A stretch of DNA of 64,000 bases from Hortaea werneckii (GCA_037044905.1 JBAOKB010000162.1:248001-312000); one strand, 5' to 3'; counted from the stretch's first letter, positions 9,656 through 19,642 are shown. Numbers and translations are program-made. The notes: generated by a model from the sequence alone, not told the origin.

Positions 9656-10818
9656 ATGTTCAAGACCACGCTCGCTGTTGGCCTCGTGGCCTTCGCGTCC
9701 CTCAAGTAAGTACCCCTTGCAACCCCCCTGATCAAGAACTCGAGTCTAACAGCGCATCTAGCATCGCTACTCCTATTCCAGCTGCCAACGCCGTGGCGGA
9801 GGCCAACGCCAACGCGGGTTTCCCACCCAACTTCCCCTGCTACAAGGCGGGCACGTGCAAGCGCGATACGGCGGACGACGGCATCACTCTAGCTGCTCCT
9901 ACCAATGAGGAGTCTGCTATCGACTTTGCTCTGGCCAAGAAGACCGTTGCCATCCCGTCCTTGGCCAAGCGCGACGCCGCTCCGGACTTCCCTCCCAACT
10001 TCCCCTGCCACAAGGCGGGTACTTGCAAGCGCGACGAGTCCGAGGACTCCGACAAGATCATTACCCATGAGATGACTCCATGGGCCAAGCGCGAGGCCGA
10101 GCCAGGGTTCCCGCCCAACTTTCCCTGCCACAAGGCGGGCACTTGCAAGCGTGATGAGGACGTCGAGGACTCGGACGCTGTCTTCACTGCAGAGAAGATG
10201 ACTCCGTGGGCCAAGCGTGACGGCGAGGACTCCGGCAAGGTCGTCACTCACAAGATGACCCCATGGGCCAAGCGCGATGAGGACAAGGTCGTCACCCATG
10301 AGATGACCCCCTGGGCCAAGCGTGACGGCGAGGACTCCGACAAGGTCATCACCCACGAGAAGATGGTTCCCTGGGCCAAGCGCGATGAGGACAAGGTCGT
10401 CACCCACGAGATGACTCCCTGGGCCAAGCGCGACGGCGATGACTCCGACGCTGTAGTTACTCATGAGAACATGGTTCCCTGGGCCAAGCGCGACGACGAG
10501 GACACCGACGAGGTCGTCACTCATGAGAAGATGGTTCCCTGGGCCAAGCGTGACGACGATGCCTCCGACAAGGTCGTTGTCAATGAGAAGATGGTTCCCT
10601 GGGCCAAGCGCGACGATGAGGACACCGACGAGGTCGTCACTCATGAGAAGATGGTCCCGTGGGCCAAGCGCGACATGGAGACTGAGGACGCAGACATTGT
10701 CGTCACCCACCAGATGACCCCATGGGCCAAGCGTGAAGAGGTTGAAGACTCTGACACTGTCGTTGTCGCTGAGAAGATGGTCCCCTGGGCCAAGCGTGCT
10801 CAGAAGTTCAGCGCCTAG
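9656..10818 (+). CDS. Secreted Kex2-processed repeat precursor (pheromone-like; two peptide families)
   Basis: 368 residues with an intact frame. Start ATG 9656; one intron 9706-9761 (GTAAGT, CTAAC branch, TCTAG) joins the signal peptide (MFKTTLAVGLVAFASL) to the body. Sixteen Lys-Arg sites cut the body into units. Three units carry a two-cysteine peptide, xFPPNFPC[YH]KAGTC-KR (residues about 36-51, 92-107, 132-147); these six Cys are the only ones in the protein. Each is preceded by X-Ala/X-Pro dipeptides (EANANA, DAAP, EAEP), the kind trimmed by Ste13 in yeast alpha-factor. Twelve further acidic units of 16-22 residues end in M[TV]PWA-KR. A non-repeat unit lies at 52-87 and a short tail AQKFSA ends the chain. 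Neighbours are housekeeping genes; no UstYa-type or other tailoring enzyme is nearby, which argues against a standard RiPP cluster. Pheromone function is inference. Confidence 0.85.
10048..10798 (+). repeat. In-frame tandem repeat array encoding the PWA-KR peptides
   Basis: Twelve imperfect in-frame units of about 48-66 nt, each ending in a near-invariant block of the CCCTGGGCCAAGCG type (encoding P-W-A-K-R). One two-cysteine unit interrupts the array at about 10094-10153. Identity between units is high at the DNA level, including third codon positions, which suggests recent duplication or gene conversion. Confidence 0.85.
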
Positions 10819-11412
10819 ATGGAGGACAGGAGAGCGAGAGGCTCGCACGAGTGACAAGGACGGATGTGGAGAAGATACTGCTGCATGGTGCGATAGCAGC
10901 TATGACTTGCTTTGATGAGACTTTCGGGATGGCGTTTGGGAAATGTGAAGTGAGCCGGCATGCACAGTAGTCGTCCAAGATGGCAGACTGTGCGCCAGAT
11001 TGCTCTTGTGATCTTCTCGCAAGATTTGCAATGCTCCTTTACATGATGCTTCTTACACTTGAGATACCAGTAGATTAATGTCATGATCAACGGGTTTTCG
11101 GAACAAAGTCTCTATTTCTTATTCTTTCCTTCTTCTTCTTTTTTTTTTTTTTTTTGTTCTTTTGAAAAAAAGTCTTGGAGGCATTTGAGATCTCCAAGTA
11201 TGCTACGTCCCTATTGACGAGGGACAGGCAAGTACTGTCCAAAACTCTCTTCTGCGTCGGCGAAGGCATGACATGAGACATCGACACGCCCATTGAGTTT
11301 GGATGATGAATTCATTCAAATTATTATGTAGGAAAAGCTGGCCTTTTGGCCGCTGAGATTATATTGCAATCGCTTTACTGCTACTACCAAATGAGATAAG
11401 TCCAAGAAACAA
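10819..11412. other. Intergenic, convergent 3' regions
   Basis: Between the precursor gene and the REX4 stop. It holds a poly-T/TTC-rich tract near 11124-11165, a low-complexity run in the 3' flank of both genes. No gene is supported. Confidence 0.5.
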
Positions 11413-11415
11413 ACC

Positions 11416-12558
11416 TCAGTGCCGCTTCGTCCTCTTCTTCTTCTTTCGCTTCTTCTTGGCCTTTGCCGCGGCTGATCTTTGCTCGCCTCCATCTTCCTCT
11501 TCCTCGTCAAGCCCTTCATCCTCGCCATCAAGCATCTCGAGGTCATCTTCATCCTCCGATCCATCATCGTCGCCATCTCTATCAGTTTGGGGAGCTTTTG
11601 ACGATGTTTGACTTTTCGCCGATGGCTGCTTCTTGTCCGGTATCCGTCGGTGCTGACCGAAGTGCTTTCTATTCTCCTCCTCAAACCCCGTCTTCTCCTT
11701 CTTGAACAATGCCATGGTTGCCCTTGCGTCTACGATCGAGCTATGCTCACCCGTCTGGATGCTCATGCCTAGTTCACTCTTTGCCAGGTTCCGCAGAGCT
11801 GGCGGCTTGCCCATGCTGTCGATTCTGAACTTGGGGTGGCGACTGGTATCCCGCAGGTCCCTTTTCGGATGGCTCAATAGCAGCGATTGGAGATCGTTTC
11901 GGAGTGCGTGTCCTACAAGTATCCGGCCCTCCAGGAGCTTCGCGACGTCTTTCTGCACCTGTGCAAATGGCCGGGCGTAGCCTTCGCGCATGTGCTTTGG
12001 TTGTATGCCAGAAACGTGGGTCCGGTAATCTTCAACTTTGATACCCTTTGGCGCCTGAACATATGAATCGTAGATTTGCTCGCCGTGAAAGTTGACAAGG
12101 GAAGCACGAGCAAGTACATTGTCGCTGTGCGGCGGCGGACCTGTGCCCACCATCTCGCAGTCTAGGGCCACGTATTTGCCGATTTTGCGCGTCGCATGAA
12201 GCCCGCCGTTGACATCGTCTGTGTGGCCCTTCGTTGGCCCGGTGCCAGAGCCATATGCTGCTGTGACATCTGCAGGAGCTATATCGTACTCCTTGACCAG
12301 TTTCGAATGATCGTTTCCTGCGCTTTCCCCGGAATCGGGCTTTGACTCGGTGGTTCCCATCTTTCGCCTCTTCCCAAGCTGATCTGAGTTTGCGCCTGAG
12401 ACTCTCGTCTTTTTAAAGGGCTTCGATGGCTTCTTCTGATCTTCGAATCTTTTGCGCTTCAAGCCATTGTCCTGCGGCTTGTCTTTCTTTTGGGATTTTA
12501 GCTGCTCCTGCAACTTTTTCCAGTTGCTGGACACCTGGCTCGGGTCGAGCTTCGACAT
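11416..12558 (-). CDS. REX4: RNA exonuclease 4 (DEDDh 3'-5' exonuclease, rRNA processing)
   Basis: Nucleolar exonuclease of the Rex4/ISG20 family that acts in pre-rRNA processing. Single uninterrupted frame of 380 residues from ATG 12558. The N-terminal 120 residues are Lys/Arg-rich with nuclear-localisation-like stretches (KRKRFEDQKK). The exonuclease domain spans about residues 128-290 with Exo I YVALDCEMVGTG, Exo II VGHALRNDLQSLLLSHP and Exo III HSSIVDARATM (the H-x4-D of DEDDh enzymes). The C-terminus is acidic (EDEDDLEMLDGEDE) and then very basic (KAKKKRKKKKRTKRH). No frame defect. Divergent from ESA1 with 239 bp between starts, so a shared promoter is likely. Confidence 0.93.
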   Translation of the reverse strand: MSKLDPSQVSSNWKKLQEQLKSQKKDKPQDNGLKRKRFEDQKKPSKPFKKTRVSGANSDQLGKRRKMGTTESKPDSGESAGNDHSKLVKEYDIAPADVTAAYGSGTGPTKGHTDDVNGGLHATRKIGKYVALDCEMVGTGPPPHSDNVLARASLVNFHGEQIYDSYVQAPKGIKVEDYRTHVSGIQPKHMREGYARPFAQVQKDVAKLLEGRILVGHALRNDLQSLLLSHPKRDLRDTSRHPKFRIDSMGKPPALRNLAKSELGMSIQTGEHSSIVDARATMALFKKEKTGFEEENRKHFGQHRRIPDKKQPSAKSQTSSKAPQTDRDGDDDGSEDEDDLEMLDGEDEGLDEEEEDGGEQRSAAAKAKKKRKKKKRTKRH

Positions 12559-12797
12559 CTCGCCTCAATTGTCCATCACTAACGCCCGGCACACCGGTAC
12601 GCTCTTGAGAAGTGGGAGAAGAGATGTGAATTGGATCGCAAAGTTACCGGCAGAGATCTCGAAAGCGGGCAAATTCCGCGCCCCGGGCGCAATCTGAGAA
12701 CTGGTCGTGACGGACCTTTGACAAGAGCTCGTCTTCAACAAGCAATAATTATTGTCGGCGCTGTACCCACGATACCAGGCGTATCGCATCAATCACC

Positions 12798-14519
12798 ATG
12801 GCGCCACGAAATGATGGGCTTGATGGCCCCGAAGAACCAAAGCCGGAGACGGGCTATGCGACGTTGGCGACATTAAGGTATGTCATGATGCGCCGTAGGG
12901 ACTCTATCATGTGAAACTGACCATGTTTTAGAATAGGTACCAAAGCCATGGTCGAAAAGGTGAGTTGTTGATATCGCGAGATGCTGCACGGCCTGACGCT
13001 GAAGCCTGGCGTGGTCTGATTGACTTGGGTGGCGAGACTTCGCGCTGCCCAGGTCCCGTGCATAGAGCATGATGGCTGACTTACGATGCAGGATGGCGAG
13101 AAACGCAAAGCAGAGATTCTTTCTATGCAGACTCGCAAGGGTCGACCGACCTTTTATGTTCATTACCAGGAGTTCAACAAACGTCTAGATGAGTGGGTTT
13201 CGGCGGAACGCCTGGATCTGTCTCAGGAAGTCGAATGGCCATTACCTGAGAAGCCAGAGCCGAAGTCGAAGCAAAAGCAGCAGCCTTCAAAAGCACAGCA
13301 GGCCTCGAAGACTGATTCTAAAGCAACGAAAGCGAACAAGCGCCCGAGATCAGCAACAGCTACAAGGGAGACATCTGAGGCCCCTGAGGCGAAGGCTAGC
13401 CGTCGGCCATCACAACAGGGTGGCAAGGAAAATCGAGATCCGACAGTCACTATCGCCACCGAAGAGATCGGCGGCACGCCTCAGCCAGGAGAAGATGACT
13501 CCACTATTGACCTCGTCGACATGCAGGAAGCTGCCATTGCCGCGAAAGCAGCTCCCGAGCATGCTCCTTACAGCCGGGAAGAGGAGATCGAAAAGCTTCG
13601 GACTGGTGGCTCCATGACCCAAAACCAGACCGAAATCTCACGGGTAAGGAATTTAGAACGGATACAGATGGGCGGCTTCGAGATAGAACCTTGGTACTTC
13701 TCCCCTTATCCAGCTGAGTTCACGGACTGTGACCTTGTTTACATCTGTGAGGTGTGCCTGGGCTACTATGGCAGCGAGACGCAGTTCCGGCGACACCGGA
13801 AGAAGTGCCAGGTCTTCCATCCGCCAGGCAATGAAATCTACCGAGACGACAACGTGTCTTTCTTCGAGATCGACGGTCGACGGCAGCGGACATGGTGCCG
13901 AAATCTCTGTCTGCTGAGCAAGCTGTTCCTGGATCACAAGACACTCTATTACGACGTTGACCCTTTCCTCTTCTACTGCATGACTGTCCGGTCGGCTCAC
14001 GGACATCATCTCGTGGGATACTTCTCCAAAGAAAAGGAAAGTGCCGAGGGCTACAACGTGGCTTGTATTCTTACGCTGCCTCAGCATCAGCGTAAAGGCT
14101 ACGGCAAGCTCCTTATCCAATTCTCCTACGAGCTTTCAAAGATCGAAGGCAAGCTAGGTTCGCCTGAGAAACCACTTTCGGATTTGGGCTTGCTCGGATA
14201 CCGGGCCTACTGGCAGGAGGTCATTGTCGATCTACTAGCGGAGCGAGAAAGCGAGGGTACGCCGATCATGTCGGTTGAGGATCTTGGTGGGAATCTGGCC
14301 ATGACGACGAACGATGTGCTGCACACATTGCAGAACCTGAATATGTTGCGGTACAACAACAAGAATCACGTCATCGTGCTGACAGATGCCGTACTGGAGC
14401 AGAGGGAGCGACAGAAAGAGAAGGAGCGTATCAAGGGGAAGCGGGCCATCGATTCGGCCTTTTTGAGGGATTGGAAGCCGCCTGTCTTTGTGGCGAGTGC
14501 AAGGACATGGAACTGGTAG
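12798..14519 (+). CDS. ESA1: Histone acetyltransferase ESA1 (MYST family, NuA4 catalytic subunit)
   Basis: Acetylates histone H4 and H2A within NuA4. Start ATG 12798; introns 12878-12931 and 12960-13091, giving 511 residues in one clean frame. The chromo-barrel at about 20-90 includes GTKAMVEKDGEKRKAEILS and YVHYQEFNKRLDEWV. A Lys/Pro/Ala-rich linker follows. The MYST domain has a C2HC finger YICEVCLGYYGSETQFRRH-x3-C (about 254-278), the active-site region YNVACILTLPQHQRKGYGK (catalytic Cys in NVAC; Q/RxxGxG/A acetyl-CoA loop) and the general-base Glu in SPEKPLSDLG. It ends with DWKPPVFVASARTWNW. All key residues are present. Confidence 0.95.
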
Positions 14520-15375
14520 GCTGCTATGCACGGTGACATTGGTGTACGACACTTGGGATTGGGGTTTGGCGTTGTGCGTTTATGATGGAGAGATACCCTA
14601 GGATTGCACGAATTCGAGTTTTGATGTTCATGATTCGCTACTATAGTCTCCATCGTTTGTTGTACTATCAAGTTGTTTCTGGCTCGTGACTTCACCAGAA
14701 GCGCTGACGGGCAGTCCGTCGAACAACGTGCACCTCTTGTCTTCACGCTTGGTGGTCATGCCATTTTGAAGCCCGACCTGGTTGGCTCATTGATCAAGAA
14801 GAGGCTGCGTTTCGACAAGCTGGCTGTGTACTGGTCACATATTCGGGACTTCCCGCGATAGGGTTCGTCAGGGTTGTTCAGTCAATCGCTCAAATCAACC
14901 CGTGGAATCTTTCATCGACGGGATTGGATTGACACTTGTATGGCCTCGATAAATGACAGATTGGGTGATTGTTGACAGGTATCCTGGGTTTCAACAAGGG
15001 CCATTCTTCTTCCCCCCGAACAACGGTATGCTTCTCCTGTCGGGCTGGCTTGATGATTGTCCAAGTCAACAACATTGAACATCCATATTCCCTCTAAAAT
15101 CTACAACTGACTACCACCATCATCCTAGATTGTCGAAAGTCCCTTTCTCACGTCAAGAACGACCCGCAAGGACACTCGTTGCCACCGTGATTCATGGCAG
15201 CAATCGGATGGGTAAAGAGGTTAACCCATTACAAGATGAAGAAATGTCAAGGTTAATTGTCTTGGTCGATACGGAAAAGCACATGGAAAGGGAGAGGAAA
15301 AAAGCAAAAATAAAAGTCAGAAGGAAAGCCTCGTGGCACCAAAAGGCAACAAGTACACGGGGTTTTCAGGCTAGT
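14520..15375. other. Intergenic, convergent 3' regions
   Basis: About 850 bp between the ESA1 stop and the DUF4385 gene stop. A 99-codon frame at 15130-15429 lacks an ATG at its 5' end and overlaps the neighbouring gene, so I do not call it. Nothing else seen. Confidence 0.5.
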
Positions 15376-16002
15376 TCAGTCGTCCGCGGTCTTGACTTCA
15401 CTTTTGACATTGTCACTCGCCGTGACTGATTCCTGCTTAGCCTTCTGCCTGGCCTCCTTCTGAAGCCGGTTCCACTCCGACTGCTCATAAAGAAACTGGC
15501 TCCTCAACTGCAAGAAAGCCTCGTCACTGAAACAACCCCTCCAAACCTCCTTGAAGATCTCACTTGCTTTCAACTTCTCATCCCTCCCGTCATGCGAGTC
15601 AGACTTGGCCAGTTCAGTCCGACTGCCTCCTTCCTTCTCAACCTGCCGCTCACTGCGATCATACTTCTTGCCACCTTTGTGGTTAGCATATCGCTTGGCT
15701 CTAGTCATGCCCATCTGGATGAATTTCCGCGCCATGTCAGCGCCCACGAAATCACCGGCTTTGACGTAGTGCTGGAACGCCTTCCACAGAGTTTGGGAGG
15801 ACTCTTCGGCGATCGAGGCCGTCTTGAAGCGCCAATATGGCAAGAGTATGGACTTGTAAGGTTCGAATGTGAGGACTCCTTGCTCGCCACGAGCTATCTT
15901 ATAAGACATCCGGAAACTCTTCGAGTCCAGCGCCGGTGTTGGCAAATCGGCAGGATCAAAGGGCTTGGGTGCATCGTCCTTGCGCGCTTTCTTAGGTGCC
16001 AT
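15376..16002 (-). CDS. DUF4385-family protein of unknown function
   Basis: 208 residues from ATG 16002 (MAPKKARKDDAPKPFD); upstream in-frame codons contain no ATG. The body matches what I know of DUF4385: SYKIARGEQGVLTFEPYKS, then LLPYWRFKTASIAEESSQ, then GDFVGADMARKFIQMGMTR with AKRYANHKGGKKYDR. The family occurs in bacteria, some viruses and fungi, and no biochemical role is known to me. The N-terminus is basic and the C-terminal 60 residues are charged and likely helical (SQFLYEQSEWNRLQKEARQKAK). No signal peptide or membrane segment, so probably soluble and nuclear or cytosolic. No intron. Confidence 0.8.
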   Translation of the reverse strand: MAPKKARKDDAPKPFDPADLPTPALDSKSFRMSYKIARGEQGVLTFEPYKSILLPYWRFKTASIAEESSQTLWKAFQHYVKAGDFVGADMARKFIQMGMTRAKRYANHKGGKKYDRSERQVEKEGGSRTELAKSDSHDGRDEKLKASEIFKEVWRGCFSDEAFLQLRSQFLYEQSEWNRLQKEARQKAKQESVTASDNVKSEVKTADD

Positions 16003-16364
16003 CTGATGGAGGACAAAGTCCTGAAACACCCGCCCTACCACCCAGGAGATGACGACCGTCTGCCCTTGAAGGTCTCACGCTGAGAGCGCAGAGCGACAAG
16101 GTTACGCCCTAGGTTGAACACTGCCCGTCCAGCGCTGGCATCTTATGTCGGTATTGATTACGATACACTGGTATGTATGCGAGTGATTGAACTAAGATCG
16201 GGATTTACCCAGCGCGATGTCTGATAGGAAGGATGTGCGCTGAACTGGTGGCGACCACAAGGTAGCGAAACGGAAGCTGCGTCCCTGTGAACAATAGCTT
16301 ACTAGTATGCATTGGATGTTTCTGGCACTCATCGAACAGGCGCGAGTCGCTGTTCAACAACAAT
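16003..16364. other. Intergenic between the DUF4385 gene and tRNA-Val
   Basis: About 360 bp; no gene seen. Confidence 0.5.
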
Positions 16365-16454
16365 GGCCGCGTGGTGTAGCTGGTTATCACGTGAGTCTAA
16401 CAGTTCAATCTGCTAGATCACTCAAGGTCCCCGGTTCGAGCCCGGGCGAGGTCA
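16365..16454 (+). tRNA. tRNA-Val (anticodon AAC) with a 16-nt intron
   Basis: Cloverleaf by eye. Acceptor arm GGCCGCG/CGAGGTC with one G-A mismatch at 5-68 and a G-T at 2-71; D-arm GTGT...ATCAC; anticodon stem TGAGT/ACTCA; anticodon AAC at 16399-16401; T-arm CCCGG-TTCGAGC-CCGGG; discriminator A. The intron at 16403-16418 sits one base 3' of the anticodon, the canonical position. Internal A and B box sequences (TGGTGTAGCTGG and GGTTCGAGCCC) are present, and a T-run (TTTCTTTT) follows at about 16455 as a Pol III stop. Confidence 0.9.
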
Positions 16455-16799
16455 TTTCTTTTGCCCTCCTTGAGTTTGCGCCTGGCTCAACTTGAGAGGG
16501 CTTCCTTCACTTCTTTTTGCCTTGCGTCCTCAAATCTCCTTGTCTACTACATGTTCATATAGCGTTGCCGATAGCGGAAGGTTGCTGTTCATGCTTAGCA
16601 CGATTGATCTCGCATTCTAGCGAGGACTTTAGGGTGGTTTACACGGGGAATCATGACACCCTCTTGTCATAGATGCTCAGGATAGACTGGCCCTACACGC
16701 CGCCTTTGGCTCAGAGTTGAGCAAAAAGCAATGTCAGCTGGATTGGCTAAAGGTAGGAACTGATTTGCGGTCGCATCGAGTGGTTGTGCAATAATCCTT
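16455..16799. other. Intergenic
   Basis: About 345 bp between tRNA-Val and the transporter stop; nothing seen apart from the T-rich stretch after the tRNA. Confidence 0.5.
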
Positions 16800-18542
16800 T
16801 CAAGTTAAATACATGAACGGGCCACCAGAACTCTTACTATTACTACCAACGAGAGCCTCTCCTTCGGCCTCGGGTTCATGAACGTGCCATTCGCGACTGC
16901 TCTTAGCATTTTGCGCCTTCAAAACCAACCGCAATGCTAGAGCCAGACCGGCGACCATTGCCATGGATACTGCACAGACGGCCATTCCCTTCACGTAGTA
17001 TGGCGCTTCGGCATCTGGATACAGCCTTGTCCCAACGAGCGGCCCCATCTGCCCAATAATGTTGAGCATCGCCATTCCAGTTCCCTTGCCTTCATCTGAA
17101 GGCTGATTGTTCACTGTCCAGGTAATTACGATCGTAACGGCAGAGAAGAAACCGGCGCAGATGGGGAAGACAGCGAGATAGCGCAGCGTATGGCCGAGGT
17201 GTGCCGCTCCCGCAATGGCAAGAATAATGTACCCGAGCATCGCGAGCGTCGCATGGAATATCATCGGAATGCTTCTCGATTTGATACGATCAGAAAGAAA
17301 CGCAGTGACCAATACCACGAAGAACGCAAAGAGGAATGGCGGAGCGCTAAGACCCTGGGATGCCTTTTGGCTAAAGCCCATATTACTCACAATGGTGGGT
17401 AAGAAAACAGGCATACTGCTGAAGGCGACATTACAGCAGAAGAACATTCCAGCTGTGAGATAGGCTTTGGGATCCTTGAGCGTGTTTAGTACGAGCCGCC
17501 AATTGAACTTTTGCTTGTGGCGAGGGAGGTTGGCTTGTGCCGCACTGGCCTTCTCAGATGGCTCTACACCATCATCTTCCTTCCGCATACGCAGGATGGC
17601 AACTTTGCGATCTCTATCACGGAGCCACCGGGCCGAGGCAGGATTGTCAGGCAGCCACCACCAAGCCCATACTGCTACTAGGCAAGCCGGAAACCCTTCA
17701 AGGAGGAATAGAAGCCTCCAACTGGCTATCCCAGTCTTTCCGCCAAGGCTTACTATGCCCCAGGCAAGGCTGCTCGCGAAGGACGTCGCCAATGGAGCCG
17801 CTGATATGAACAAGCCGATGCGGAAGGCGAGCTCGTCTTTCCGGAAGAAGAACGAAAGGTAGAATGGAATGCCGACGAAGGCCGCTTCTCCAATTCCGAG
17901 GAGAGTTCGCAACACGAGGAGACCACCGAAGGACGAGGTGATAGATTGCAGGCTTGCAAGCACACCCCATGCCATCACGCAGCAACTGATGTAGATGTGC
18001 GGCGGGAATATCTTGTAGCACAGCGTCATCCACTCGAAAAGGATGTAGGCGATATAAAAAGCCGTAAGTAGCCACTCGTACTGGTCATCGTCTAGCTTCA
18101 GGTCTTCTACTAGGCCGGCGATCTTGGCGTTGCCAATGTTGGAGCGGTCGAGGAACGACATCATGTAGAGCATGGCGACAAACAGCACCAGATGCGTGTC
18201 CAGCTTGCGCCGAACTCGGTGCTCTTCATCGGGGGTGTATAGTTCGAACGAGGCCACGCTCGCTGTCCGGCGGCGAGTCGCGGGTACTTCATCTTCATCT
18301 TCGGCGTCGTCGTGGTCATCGTCTCCTGTCGTGTCTCCCGCTGCAGACCCTCTCTTCGAGCCGCTTTTGTTGAGCCGTTTCAACTCGTACCCTTCAGACT
18401 CTTCGAGATCTTCCAGCGCATCGTCATCACTGCCTCCCTCGGGAGTGTACCGATTGGAACCGAAATGCGCGCTGCTGGAACCTGAACTGTTCGGTCTGTC
18501 TTCGTCATGGTCGACTACTGGCTTATAAGCGCTAGAGACCAT
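16800..18542 (-). CDS. MFS transporter, anion:cation symporter (Dal5/Tna1-like) family
   Basis: 580 residues in one frame from ATG 18542. The first 105 or so residues are hydrophilic, Ser- and Asp/Glu-rich, and unusually long for this family. The MFS core begins with RRKLDTHLVLFVAMLYMMSFLDRSNIGNAKIAGL, the family signature (FLDRSNIGNA) in the first helix. About twelve hydrophobic segments follow. Other landmarks are LLGIGEAAFVGIPFYLSFFF, the WRLLFLLEGFPA motif and WTVNNQPSDEGKGTGMAMLN near the end. The family carries allantoate, nicotinate, pantothenate and related organic anions; the substrate cannot be told from sequence here. No intron and no frame defect. Confidence 0.88.
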   Translation of the reverse strand: MVSSAYKPVVDHDEDRPNSSGSSSAHFGSNRYTPEGGSDDDALEDLEESEGYELKRLNKSGSKRGSAAGDTTGDDDHDDAEDEDEVPATRRRTASVASFELYTPDEEHRVRRKLDTHLVLFVAMLYMMSFLDRSNIGNAKIAGLVEDLKLDDDQYEWLLTAFYIAYILFEWMTLCYKIFPPHIYISCCVMAWGVLASLQSITSSFGGLLVLRTLLGIGEAAFVGIPFYLSFFFRKDELAFRIGLFISAAPLATSFASSLAWGIVSLGGKTGIASWRLLFLLEGFPACLVAVWAWWWLPDNPASARWLRDRDRKVAILRMRKEDDGVEPSEKASAAQANLPRHKQKFNWRLVLNTLKDPKAYLTAGMFFCCNVAFSSMPVFLPTIVSNMGFSQKASQGLSAPPFLFAFFVVLVTAFLSDRIKSRSIPMIFHATLAMLGYIILAIAGAAHLGHTLRYLAVFPICAGFFSAVTIVITWTVNNQPSDEGKGTGMAMLNIIGQMGPLVGTRLYPDAEAPYYVKGMAVCAVSMAMVAGLALALRLVLKAQNAKSSREWHVHEPEAEGEALVGSNSKSSGGPFMYLT

Positions 18543-19642
18543 GGTCACGCTTCAATCTCCGTGAAAGTGGAATTCATCGTGGCGACTGCATGTTTACAAT
18601 GCTATAGCGGTATTAGGCAAGGAGTAACCTGTAGTGTATACGTTGTGTGTCCCGTGTTCCAACAGGTTTCGGGGGTGTGTCAATGTTTCGGGGCCCCAGC
18701 TTCATGGACTCGGGCCGAACCCTCTAGAGTACCATGCGACTGGTCTAGGAAAGTGCAACCGGACAGCTAGTTCCTTCATCCTGCTATTATTATGTCTGGA
18801 TCTGAACTAGTAGATCTCACTTGTGGTTGATGCCGATGGGCAGGGCAAATGGCCATTTTGCTATGCCCATGATGCCTGCGCTGGAGTATCGCAACACCTC
18901 TGATGGTCAAGAGCTTGGCGCAGGACACAGCAAATGAGATGCGCGTCTTGACTGGTCCTAGTCTCTGGCGCGGAGCTTCCCCAAAGCATCCGCTATTGAA
19001 GCTGCAGCGGTTTGCGTACGGACCAGACGGCTTTAAATGGCTCTAATGTCCTTCTAGCAGTTGTTGTAGCGCCACTGATACATACGACGATAGCTAAGGC
19101 TTTGCTCAATGAATATAGCTAGTTACAGCTATGGCGAAAGTGCTGGGTACGCAGTGCAATGCGCCCATGTTCTGAGTTTGCGATATTTGTATTTCGGACG
19201 GAGAATAGGCATAGTGGCGTGAGCGTTGGCCCACAAAGGAAACTCTCTTGAAACTCTCTTTCTCCCTGCTGCACTGTCCGTCACCACCTGCCCCTGTCCC
19301 GTACAGCTCTCGCGTCTGGTTTCTCTTTCGTTTTCAATGTGTGAGAGCTCGGACTTTGGCATCTGTGGTATGCTATAGAACTTTAGATGTTGTATTGGCC
19401 GCAGAGGAGCGCGTCAGAGGGCAAAGAGTCGATAGCGAATCGGATGTCATCGTAGGCGACGGCAATCACACGGCATAGCAGCCGCGACAAAGGCCCTCGG
19501 CCGTTGGCTGCACGTTCAAAGGATACCATTTCCATTGCCGGCAGCCATACTGGCGAAGCTCTGTCGTGCAGCGATTGACCGCGGCATTGAACCCTGCGTT
19601 GCGATACATCACAGACGGGCAGACGCGACACGAGGCCTCTAG
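18543..19642. other. Intergenic, transporter / Zn2Cys6 regulator, divergent
   Basis: About 1.1 kb. It probably contains both promoters and the undetermined first exon of the Zn2Cys6 gene; an ATG near 19388 could open it. No other gene seen. Confidence 0.45.

Noticed and set aside
10048..10798. CRISPR-like or minisatellite-only reading of the repeat array
   Set aside because: Units vary in length, keep frame, and end in Kex2 sites; this is a protein repeat in a eukaryote.
9889..10857. Long antisense frame opposite the peptide precursor
   Set aside because: It mirrors the codon bias of the repeat array (GLGPGNHLL-like repeats); no start context, motif or splice support.
15130..15429. 99-codon + strand ORF
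   Set aside because: No ATG start, basic composition without a family, and it overlaps the 3' end of the DUF4385 gene.
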